A stretch of 64,000 bases of DNA from assembly GCF_025698545.1 (NCBI RefSeq), contig NC_068570.1:2170001-2234000 (forward strand), given 5' to 3'. Position numbers and translations under genes: made by a program. The notes below the pieces were generated by a model. That model made no database searches. It was not told where the DNA came from and saw only the letters and a program-made list of their open reading frames with translations. Numbering within the stretch: the first letter of the stretch is position 1; every line of letters starts with the position of its first letter. Below are positions 45,601-55,857 of the stretch, in pieces. The DNA comes from Gossypium raimondii. Lineage: Eukaryota > Streptophyta > Magnoliopsida > Malvales > Malvaceae.

Positions 45601-47228
45601 GGTACACTCTTGTCTGTTTGTGGTTCCGACAAGATCAAACACCTTATCTGGGTATCCTCTAGCAACATTACTTGGAAACCAAGGCAATTTAACGAATTTG
45701 GTTTTGGTGAGGGCAGGATTCCATGAAAGAAAGCCCGAAAGACGAATGCAATGACTTTAAAACCCCTTGTTTTAAAGAGACTAGCAACAACGCCTTCGTT
45801 GCCAAGCGATCAAATTATTCAGAGTTACCGGATTTCAGTCCTCTTCCAGATTCTTTTAGCAATGTAGCTGATGAAGACACTTGGTTCAAAATGAATAAAG
45901 GCTACATTGCAGACCTTGATTCACTCCAAACGACTCCCGCAAGAAAAGTTCAATCATTTCCACCCCAAGATATAACTCCTGTGAGTTGACATTCCAAGTC
46001 ATTTTTTTCTTCTTGCAATTTTGGTTTTCTATTAATACCTTTTAATGTGATAAATGGTATTTGGTCATAAGAACAGCTGCATAAATTTAACTTACTTTAT
46101 GAGTTGCATTGTCAGGATTGCTCAAATGATAACTACAAACTAGAACTCCAAAATCTCAAGACACAGCTAGAACTTGTCATCAAAGAGAAAGATGAACTCC
46201 AGGTCAGTATGTAGCTTACATTCCAATTATTTTTCTTGATTAACCGTCAATCTTTCAAATGCATTAATTGGCGTTTAAGGTAAGTTAGAAAGGGCAGTTA
46301 ACTGCATGAAGTTATTATTCCAGAAAGAATATTGTTTTCATTTTTCAAATGCCAACTCTTATTGATTGGTAGGTAGCATTGGATATTTCTGCACGACGAA
46401 CCTCTTTGCTAAAACATAATTTTGTGCAAAACCCGAAAATCTAGCCTGATCAACCCGAAACCAAATCTAACGTGACCCGATTTGATCGCAAGTCACTAAT
46501 CCAAACCCAAATTAACCTGAATCTAATTTAACTCAAACTGATATTAGCCCCAAATCCAAAAAGTATCAGTCCAGAAACGATCGAACAAGTAAACCAAAAT
46601 GATTTGAAGTGACTGAAATAATTTGTAACTGAACTTGACCCAAATTCAAAATCATTCCAACCTAAAATGACTAAAATTTTAAAACTTGAAATAATCCATC
46701 TAGATTGATTGACCCAAAACCTAAAATGATTGGTTTACATTCCAGGTCTCACCGTAGCGAATCTGACATTTTTTTACTGCTTAATTTTCTTGATGGTACT
46801 TTTCTATGTTCTAACAGTTTCAAGCTTGACATTCGCAGAGAAAACATGAAGAAGTACAAATAAACAGGAGATTAGTGGGAGAAATATCTGAACTTAAACA
46901 AGAACTAGATCTCAGCAACAACTCTCTAGAGTCCTCAGAACAAAGATACGGCAACTTGGAAAGAGAATTTCAAAAGTTGAAAGACGAACGAGATTCATTG
47001 CTGCAAACAGTCTCCGAATCATCGAAGAACATAACGTTCCTAACCGATCAAAAGGAAAACATTTTGAAGGACTTGAACAGTGAAGTACAAAGAAGGAAAG
47101 ATCTGGAAGCAGAGATTAAACAATTCAGCGTTGCTTTTGCTTCACGGCAGAGATCACTGGCGTCGATTCACGGTGAGTTTAAATCTAAAATTGAGAAACT
47201 GAGAGCTGAAAATCTAGTACGGTATTAA
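42689..47228 (+). CDS. KIN7N: kinesin-7 motor protein, KIN-7N (ZCF125) type, 16 exons
   Basis: Plus-end-directed microtubule motor family related to CENP-E. Exons: 42689-42836, 42933-43022, 43112-43230, 43323-43436, 44012-44093, 44172-44239, 44331-44405, 44494-44636, 44724-44826, 44901-44981, 45151-45219, 45289-45348, 45455-45601, 45717-45980, 46116-46202, 46839-47228. All phases agree and give 679 residues. N-terminal motor, residues 1-341: P-loop GQTSSGKT at 86-93, switch I NARSSRSH at 195-202, switch II DLAGSE at 236-241, neck [16 protein letters not shown] coiled-coil stalk follows ([20 protein letters not shown]), then the marker [18 protein letters not shown] and a second coiled coil to the tail [21 protein letters not shown] recall the Arabidopsis protein as about 820 residues. 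The part missing here lies in the last exon between SELKQE and KDERDSL. Intron 4 holds a MITE. Confidence 0.92.
43478..43953. mobile_element. MULE-type MITE in KIN-7N intron 4 (476 bp)
   Basis: It starts ggttaaaacctgcgattagt and ends actaatagcagaatttagcc. The roughly 30-base terminal arms differ at only a few positions. The 9-base flanks attgtttat and attatttat match at 8 of 9, fitting Mutator-type insertion. Non-coding. Confidence 0.7.
46430..46740. repeat. CCCGA-rich dispersed repeat in KIN-7N intron 15
   Basis: Contains repeated 'aacccgaaa', 'tgacccgat', 'gacccaaattcaaaatcatt' and 'aacctaaaatgac' phrases. Similar stretches occur at 49745-49975 and 54560-54765 in the same orientation. No terminal repeats found. 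Confidence 0.45.
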
Positions 47229-48569
47229 GATAAATAAATTGATTTCATTTATCTCCTTGCCATTCTTCCTTCAATTTATTCAAACTGTCTCTCTTTTAAT
47301 TTACAACTTGTTTAAACCTTAACGATGTTGGTATTATTGGAGATACTGTAGTTAGTTGTCACCACAACATATGTTATATATATTTCTACTTTTGGAATTA
47401 AGTTCTTTTATTTTCTCGAATTTAAAAATTTTATAATGATTGTTTTACAGTTAAAAATTATTCTCTAAATTAAATATATTCAGTTGCTAGTAATATAACA
47501 TCGAAAATTCTATCTTACCGTGTTTAAATAATTTCTTTTGTTGGAATAATATTTTTTTTAGTGAACATAAAACAAAGAGTTGTTCAAAATTGCAATCTAT
47601 TTTTGCAAGAAAACCCACAATTTTATTTCTTCCTTTGGGCACATGTTAGATATGCCATTTTACTGTTCCTTCCAACAGTTGATGTATATACCCTATCGAA
47701 TCTCTGCTTCAACAGAAGTGAAAGCCCTCAAAGATACTCCATAGTTTGGCCTCCAATACTGAATATGTTCCCAGAAATTTTTTGAATCCTAAAATCCAAT
47801 ATTAATTAAGTTAAGAATTTGGTATGATTAACATTTTTTTTTATGGAAAGAAAGAAGAAGAGTAATTAAACTAATGCCTTGTTGATTGGGTCAATAAGAT
47901 TGTGATGGAAGGAGACAAGGCCCCATGTCCCATCCCATCGATGATATATGGTTTTTTCCACATCACCATGGCTATTGGACACCCACTTGTTATTATGTTC
48001 CTATATGCATTTGTTAAATAAGAGGGATAAAAAGTAATTTTTTACTCTGTTTTTGATTGCGTCTTTAAATTTGATTTATGTTAAAATATGATGATTTGAC
48101 ATATGCATATTTTATTAATTTAATAAATATATTTTTTAATTTTGGTATTTAAATTTAGTAATTAATCTACTTTAATAACTGAGTTTAAATTTCGTATATT
48201 TTTTATGACATAACAACACTTTAGAATGCCACGTCATCACTTAAAATTTAAAAATTATATAAAATCTAACCTCATAATGCAAGTCTTCAGATCCCAAATT
48301 TAGGGAATAAAATGAAAAAAAAAAAGCTGTCAAGTTCAACTATAAAAGTGGACCAAAAATATAAATAGCAAAATAAACATAATTACTAAATTCAAGGATC
48401 AAAAATGAAATTAACGCAATATATGCGTGGTGTCAGATGCAACAAAATACAATCACAAAATTAGAACAATCAATCACGGGTGGGGAGATCAAATTCTGAC
48501 CAAATTATGATGTGCAATCATTAGATACATCCCATTGTACAATTTGTTTAAACTGTATATATATAAAAG
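47229..48569. other. intergenic
   Basis: 3' flank of KIN-7N, then AT-rich DNA. 48060-48430 resembles the stretch 51600-51850 ('gatgatttgac', 'aaaattatataaa') and may be a diverged repeat. No gene. The frame at 47561 lacks an ATG and any known family. Confidence 0.35.
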
Positions 48570-48700
48570 TTTAGGGCAGATTGGTTATTACTTCAATTGG
48601 TATGAGTATTACTGTCAATGCAAGAGCACGTGGGTTTGATTGAGTGCGTTAAAGTGCATTATTTTCCTATTTATAGGTTGTGGCAGGGTTATGGATAAAT
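48570..48700 (+). repeat. SINE-like repeat, plus orientation
   Basis: 'ggttattacttcaattggta' resembles a tRNA A box and 'cgtgggtttgattgagtg' a B box, about 40 bases apart. The tail 'gcgttaaagtgcattatt' and 'cctatttataggttgtgg' is shared with the minus-oriented copy at 36590-36770. Confidence 0.4.
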
Positions 48701-50243
48701 TTTAAAAAAATATAATTAGTATTTATAATGAAATTATTAAAAAAATAATTATTAAAGAAAGGGATTAATGAGATATTTTAACCCATTTAAAAAGTGAAAT
48801 TGTGGTTATTAAAATAATTGGCTTTTCAGTAATCTTTTTTTTAAGAAAATACAGCTCAACCTAGAATTTTTTAAAATTGAAAATAATTTTTAAGGGTATT
48901 AATGATTTAAACTAAGATATAATCATAAATGAGAAAATATTTATTACACGGTTAATGAAGTTTTTAAAATTAATCGAGAGATTGATAAATGTCCAATAGA
49001 GGCATAATAAAATATTAAAAATAAAAAATATTTACTAAATTTTTAAAATTATTTGCGGAATAAAAGAAAAAGTAACCCATCAAATATTATATATATTATA
49101 TTACAATGTTGAAGATGATAATGTAGATAATTTAAAATGCGAAAATTTAACACTCTAAATCAATGCATTTAATACACTTTTATTAATTTAATTTTAAATA
49201 AAAATAAAATCATGTTTAATATTTATTTAAAAGAAAACATGTTTGTCACGTGCATTGTGAAAACTATTTTTTATTTTGATACACTTTTTAAAGATAATTG
49301 AATACACTTTTACTAATTTTATTTTAAATAAAATTAAAATCATGTTTAATATTTACTTTAAAAATATGTTTAAAACAATTTTTTACAATTTAAAATAATT
49401 CTACTTAATACGGTTTACAAAACTGTTTTTTTATGAGATTCAAAATGTAAAAATATATTAATTAAAATAATTGAAATAGTTTTTTAAAAATTTTTCCAAT
49501 TTAATTTTGAGTTAAAATTTTCTCCACAATTTTTATTTCTATTTCTGTATTTTATAAAATTATTGATAATTAGTTTTATGTATCAAGCATTTATTTTAGT
49601 TGATAAATTGAATTTATTTGCAATTATATTTTAAAAATTCCAAATAAAATTTATTTTTCGTTGTCAATTTTCCTTTAATTATATTTAAATACAATATATT
49701 AAGCTTTGTTTATTTTTATTGGAAAGAAAATTAGTATTATTAATTATAGAAAGATCAAAATTGAACTCAATCTCGCTTTTTCAAAAAAAGATGGGCTTCG
49801 TCCTTATTGAAATAATTTGAACTCAAAATGATTCGAATTTGACCCAATTCCAAAAACATAAACCTCTTAAATGACCCGAAATTAAAACGATACTAACTAA
49901 ACTTACTTGAAAATTTTAAAATTCGAATCCACCATGTAATCGAAAACCAACCCTACTCACCTAATTGAAATATCTATGGAATGGGTTTCAATATTTTTTT
50001 CCCAATTAGCTCTATTCTATTATTTTATCATATCAATCCATCCAACAAAAGTTCAAAATCTGGAAAACCCCAATCCCTAAAACCATAACACAACAATACA
50101 AACAAAGAGTAAAAAAAAGGGTTAAATTGCTATCCAAGTAATTCCATAACAGTATAAACAACATAGATTCTCCTTTCCGGAAACCCTGAATCCATATTTT
50201 CTGATAAACCAAATCCCCAAGTAAAAGATGCTCCCACTTTTTT
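48701..50243. other. intergenic, AT-rich, with a CCCGA-type repeat at 49745-49975
   Basis: 49140-49370 holds two diverged direct copies around 'taaaatcatgtttaatatttattt' spaced about 130 bases. 49745-49975 is the second copy of the CCCGA-rich repeat ('gacccaattccaaaaacata', 'atgacccgaaatt'). No gene. Confidence 0.4.
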
Positions 50244-50438
50244 GGGTAAATTGTTTCCAAGGTAACTAAACTATTTGTAGGTTTATGTTTTAGTCATTCA
50301 ATTTCAAAAAATTACAAAATAGTCATTGAACTATTGAAAAGTTCTCATTTAAGTGTAATGACCATTTTGTAACTTTTTTAAGTTGAGTGACCAAAATATA
50401 AACATACTAATAATTTAGTGACCTCGGATGTAATTTAC
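50244..50438. repeat. foldback MITE, 195 bp
   Basis: It starts ggtaaattgtttccaaggta and ends gacctcggatgtaatttac. The arms 'ttatgttttagtcattcaat' and 'gttgagtgaccaaaatataaac' mirror closely, so nearly the whole element is a hairpin. Confidence 0.7.
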
Positions 50439-50522
50439 TTTTCTTTTTTTTACTTTATAAACAGAAATCATGTCATTACTGGGGCCTCCTCAAATCATTT
50501 CATAAAAAAACAACGAAAAGAA

Positions 50523-51330
50523 TGAAAATGAAAGTCATTATGTTCTCAAATGAATATTGTAAATGCTATGAACAATGAACCATATTACATGGACTGTTTG
50601 ACTGCATGTACTTGGCTAAAATTATTGTATTTAAAGTTAAATTTTATTTCTGTCCTCTCTATTAAATAAATAGATAAAATAATTCACGTGCGTTAGTTTG
50701 AAGAGCAACCTAATTCTTCTATTAAAAACTCCATTCGTTCTTATCATTAAATGATAACGTGACTGATAGAGGAACTACGGGGCAAAATGAAAGCCATTAA
50801 GCTAACAAATGCAGATTGTAAATGTTATAAATAAGGGACTTGAATGCATTTTGCTCCCTCTGCTAAAAAAATGAGCACATTAATCCCTATATGTTAAATA
50901 AAAAAGCAAAGTGATTATTTCATTAAAAATTTCATCCATTTCTACCATTAAATTATGACGTGATTGACAGAACAACCAGGGGACAAAATGAAAGCCATGA
51001 AGCTTACAAACAATGAACCATATGATGTGGACATCCTGAATGCATGCATTTGGGTAAAAGTGTCATGGAGGTCTTTGTATTAAGAGTTGAATTGCATTTT
51101 GCTCACTCTGCTCAAAGATTAAGTAAATTAGTCCTTACGCATTAAATCAAAAAATAAATCATAAAAAAATTTCCTCCGTTTCTACCATAAAATCATGTGT
51201 GGCTGATAGGACAACCAAGGGCAAAATGAAAGAAATGCTGACTGTAATGTCACGAACAATGAGACCTTATGTTATGGAATATGGACTGCCTGAATGCATA
51301 CCCTTGAGTTAATAGGAAATGGAGGTCCAT
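50523..51330 (+). repeat. tandem array built from a family A MITE half (about 3 units, 200-260 bp)
   Basis: Units repeat the order 'ttgaattgcattttgctc', 'ctctgctaaaaaaatgagc', 'tttctaccattaaatcatg', 'gacagaacaaccaggg', 'caaaatgaaagccat', 'acaatgaaccatatg', 'gactgcctgaatgcatgca'. Starts lie near 50610, 50820 and 51050, with a partial unit tail from 50523. All units face the same way, so this is a tandem array, not separate insertions. Confidence 0.65.
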
Positions 51331-52250
51331 ACATAGGAATATATATATATATATACATGATGTGAGACTAGTTTTATAAGTAAAAACAAATAGAGTACAG
51401 AGCCAATTTCAGACCAGGTTCTAGCATTCAACTTGCCTTTGGCTAAGTCAAAAAGAAACAAAGTCCTTATGGGACCAAATTAAATACCAAAAACAAAAAA
51501 AATTATTCTGAGAGGGATTAAAAAGAGACAAAAAGGCAAACCCTTTGAATAGAAGGCTTATATTCCCTATATATTACTCCAACTCGAGTGTAAGTGTAAG
51601 ATACGGATTATGTATTAATTTAAGATAATATAATTTTTTACCCTTAAATTTGATGATTAAATTCATTTTAGTATTTATATTTTTTCTAATTCACTTCATT
51701 GCTTGAACTTAATAATTGGGTTCATTTTGATCTTTAAACTTGAAAAATATAAAAGTTTGATGATGTGACGCTCTCATATCGTACCATATCATTACTTGAA
51801 AATTAAAAAAGTTATATAAATTTTCAAGTGATGATGTGGTATAATCTCAAAGTCTTGCATTGAGTGTTTATAATCGGACGGATTGTTAAATCGGTTAAAC
51901 CACCGGTTCCTGATTCAATCGGTTCAACCGTTAAATCAACAATAATAAATAAATTCATAAAAATCTAAAAAACTAATAATAAAATATTATTAAACCTATT
52001 CAACAGTCAATTTTTGTCCCAAATTTCAATTTTTACCAATTTTAAGCAATTTTCAATACAATCGGTTCAATTCATTTGTTCGTATTGTTACATCAATCAG
52101 TTCTCAATCCAATTGATTCAACTAACTAATCCGATCTTATTCCGATAGTACTAGTCACATCATCAAAATTTAAAATCCAAGTTTAAATATTAAAATGATT
52201 GTAATTATCATATACAATATCCATGTGTGTGACACGAGCGTGAGAAAAAT
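51331..52250. other. intergenic, upstream of DUF4378 gene
   Basis: 51600-51850 resembles 48060-48430. 51880-52150 contains 'accggttcctgattcaatcg' and related 'tcggttcaa' phrases like hAT MITE cores, without clear ends. No gene. Confidence 0.35.
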
Positions 52251-52251
52251 A

Positions 52252-52290
52252 AGCTATATAACCTTTCTCTCTCTCTTTCTTTCACTTTCA
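52252..52290 (+). promoter_or_regulatory. TATA box and CT-rich initiator region of DUF4378 gene
   Basis: 'gctatataacc' is followed directly by a CT-rich stretch (ctttctctctctctctttct), a common plant core-promoter arrangement, about 200 bases before the ATG at 52460. Confidence 0.5.
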
Positions 52291-52459
52291 TGGCCTTAAA
52301 TACCCCATTCTTCCATCTGTTCTCTGTTATTTTACATTCCCAAACTGATAGAAATCCATGTTTTCCCCCATTTAATGCCTAAGGTCTTGCATATGCAACA
52401 CCTTATCTTCATTTTGTTACACTTTTTTTCGAGTTTTTTCAATCATCTTTTCAGCTCAC

Positions 52460-54056
52460 ATGGCCTCAAGGACCATACCATCCAAGCCTGCAAGACAACT
52501 GGGTGAACTCCTTGAAGAACAACAAGAGCCTTTTATCTTAGAAGTTTACCTTTCAGAAAAAGGGTGTGGTGCCAAGAACTTAACTCCCATCCATGGTGGT
52601 TCAACCAAAAACAAGACCAAAAAGGGTATCCCAAAACACATCCCCAAGGTACTTAAACTTATACCATGTAACAAATTCTTTACAAGCAAAGGGTTAAGAA
52701 GAACCAATAATCCCAATGATGAAGATGGAAAGACAGATACATTTTCTTGCTCAGCACTGTGTAATTCAAGCTCAGATAGTGACATAGATGAAGAAGAAGC
52801 ATCATCATCATCAATGTCTTCAAAAATGGCAGAAAAAGCTGTTGTAGATACAAACATGGAAGATACTAAGCAACACAGTCCACAATCAGTATTAGAAGCT
52901 ATGTCTACTTCCACAGGTTCATCACTTGGACACCCAATTTTGATCTGATTTTAAATTAAGGGTTAAATTATTATTTAGTCTGAATTTGGCAACTTGGTCT
53001 AAACTATTTTTTGTCCAAGTAAGACCCTAAACTTAGGCAATTGCTCTCACATCAAATTTGATCTGGATAATTTTTCTCATATTGGAGTCTGAATTTTTTT
53101 TATCCAAGTTGGTCCTGAACTTGACAACTATTCCATATTAGGGCTTAATCTATTTTTTGTCCAAGTTAGTCCCTAAACAATTATTCTCATATTAAAGCTT
53201 AAACTAGACAACTATTCCCATATACCTTAGGGCTTGAACTTGACAATTGTTCCTATATTAAGGTTTGAACTAAGCAACTATTCCTACATTAAGACTTAAA
53301 TTTTTTTTTCTAAGTTAGCCTCTGAATTTGGCAATTGTTCCCGTGTTCCATATGAGGGTTTGAAGTTGGCAGTTATTTCCAAGTTAGGGCTTGAACTATT
53401 TTTTTCAAGTTCAGCCTTGTTGGACATAATTGTCAAGTTTTGGGACTAATTTAGACAAAAACAAAATTAAAGCTCCAATGTGGGAAAAGTTACCAAGTTC
53501 AGGTCCTAAATTCAATTACTAAAAATACTAACCCTCGTGGTTTAAATTAAAAACAGGTTCCAATACAATGCAGAAAAGCTTCATTTTGCCCAAATTAATA
53601 ACAGAGGAATCAATATTATCGGCTACACTATGGAATTTGCTTCTACAAACAACAGATTCAGAACAGTCAAGTGGTTCATCACCATTTTCAATGTCAAAAA
53701 GGGTATTACAGCAAACAAAGCAGCTACTGTTAGACTGTGTAAGAGAGCTTGTGGATCATAACAATGGATGTATGAAAGAAGGGAAAGGGAAAAGGTATTT
53801 AGGGTCAGAAGAGATTGGGAATGTTATATGTGAGAAAATAAAAGGATGGGGAAAACAACGTGGGGATGAAACAAACATACAGGAGATGTTGGAATTGGAT
53901 GTAATTGAAACAAAGCAAGAATGGGAGGGTTTTGAGATTGAATCATATAAAAAGGAGATGGGGATATGTATTGGAAATGCCATTGTTGAAGAGCTTATAG
54001 GTGATGTTGTTATGGATATGATTGATGGATTGACTTTGTTAGATAACATAACATGA
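52460..54056 (+). CDS. DUF4378-type protein, 2 exons
   Basis: Exons 52460-52916 and 53557-54056 join in phase to 318 residues. The N-terminus MASRTIPSKPARQLGELLEEQ is followed by a basic stretch and a serine/acidic segment. The C-terminus has the pattern of the plant DUF4378 domain: LLDCVRELVDHN, EEIGNVICEKIKGWGK, EMLELDVIETKQEWEGFEIE, GICIGNAIVEELIGDVVMDMI. This domain is widespread in plants and occurs in TRM-type and related proteins, some of which bind microtubule-associated complexes. This member is short and its role is unknown. The first exon read through the donor would add a spurious tail, and splicing restores the conserved frame. The intron is a degenerate tandem repeat. Transcribed towards PRP40A (convergent). 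Confidence 0.8.
52970..53440. repeat. degenerate tandem repeat filling the DUF4378 intron
   Basis: About six diverged units alternate 'aacttgacaattgttcc', 'tatattagggcttgaac' and 'tttttgtccaagttagtcc'. Period is roughly 80-90 bases with half-units. It makes up most of the 640-base intron. Confidence 0.6.
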
Positions 54057-55857
54057 ATGTAATTTTGGTTTTGCTTTGCTTCTAATTTCCAATTACTATT
54101 TTGATTTTATGTGCTTCTTTTAATCTTCTTTCCTCTCTTTAGATTTATTGCATAATGATAGAAATTAATGAATATAATATTATAAGAGTTAATTGCATCA
54201 AACATCTTTAAACTATTGATATTATATTAATCAAGTCTTATTTTTATTAAAATCGTTAATTTAACTATTATCTTGTACATCGGGTCTTATACAACAAAAT
54301 TTAAAATGAAAATTTTATTAAAAATGGATGTTGTAAAAATCTTAATCTTGAGGTTTTGAAGCTTTTATAGGTGTTTTATAATCCATTCTCTCTTTTTCGG
54401 TTCTAATTTATTTTTAGTTTTTACTTTTAAAATTATACTGCAATATCTTATTTTAAGAATATTTAATTTTTAAATTTAGTTACATAAGATTTGATGTGTC
54501 ATTTAATGGTCTCAATAATGAAAGCACCTTGCCGATATAACATTGGTGGTTTTTTTACCTCGATTCATTTGGTCAAAATACAAATTAAACCCAACTTAAT
54601 CTGATCATAGGAAGTCGTTAAACTAGTCCAACCTCGATTAAGAAAACGTTTTGAACCCCAAATAACTCAACTTAAAATGACTCGAATAAATAATTTGAAA
54701 TTATTCTAACCTGAAATGACCAAACCAAAATGATATCTAACCCAAAAAAATTTAAACAAAATTAATCAAATAAAAAATCAATTTACCCAGAATTCCAGCA
54801 CACAAAAATAAATAAAAGGATTTGTTGTTTGTTTGTATGGTGCAGCACTTGAATGCCTTCCATAATAACATATTAATGATTGAACGGAAATTTAATTGAA
54901 TATAAGAAATGATATTCTTTTTGAGAAATAATATAATAAATGATTGAACCATAGTGTTGGAGCTTTTATTAAATGATGGATTTGATCCATTGAGGTTGAC
55001 ATACAAACCACCATAAAGCAAAAAGCACCTTCTTTTTTTGTGATTAACTTAAGATACTCGATTAATCATCGGATACCGCCAATCTAATCAAACTAGTCAC
55101 CAATTACAATTAGTCAAGCCTTTGAAGGTCTACCAACTTAACTATACATTCTTTTGGTATTTTTTCTTAATTATTCCACTAGAAAAAGAAGTACGACTCA
55201 AAATGCATAATCATATCGTAAAACCAGTCAAATTAGTTGAATTAAAAATCAGCCAAACTACCAATCCAGAATAAAGGTCTGATATTTCTAACAATTCATT
55301 CAATAGAAACGATCAGATTAAACATCACCACGTAAAACCCTTTATATGTATAATAAATAGAGAAAAGGAGGGACCATACGTAACACAATAAATGCACATT
55401 ACATTATGACAAAACACATGGCAGCACTCAAGACATTTTTCTAAAGCCAACAAAACTGTATATCAAAGTCGAAATAGCCTCCAGGAAAGGAAATTGTACC
55501 TCTTAGATGCTCTCTTAATAAAGATGGAAAATTCCAATACAAAACAGAGTGGTTTTAAGTAAAGACAAATAATAATATTAATAATAATCACATGCATTCA
55601 ACCAAAAGACCAAATCTTCGTATAAAGCCAACAGTTTGCTTCTGATGTGTGAATGACTACAAAATCTAATTTTTACTAACTTGGTGAAATTCTTTTTTAT
55701 ATTTTTGCCTGTGTAGAAAAGGCTAAAAAGTTAAAAAGTGATTAGAGTTGTAGATTTCTTGGTTTACAAAATACAACAATGTAGCAGTAAAATCATTGAA
55801 GTACTAGTTTATTTCCCAACTTTGTTTACTTAGCTTTTTGGATGAGAATAGGAAACA
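54057..55857. other. convergent intergenic region
   Basis: 3' flanks of the DUF4378 gene and PRP40A. 54560-54765 is the third CCCGA-type repeat copy ('cccaaataactcaac', 'aaaatgactcgaataa'). The rest is AT-rich. No gene seen. Confidence 0.4.

Noticed and set aside
47561-47785. 74-codon frame after KIN-7N
   Set aside because: No ATG at its start, no homology, lies in 3' flank.
52546-52914. 122-codon minus-strand frame
   Set aside because: Antisense of DUF4378 exon 1, no independent support.
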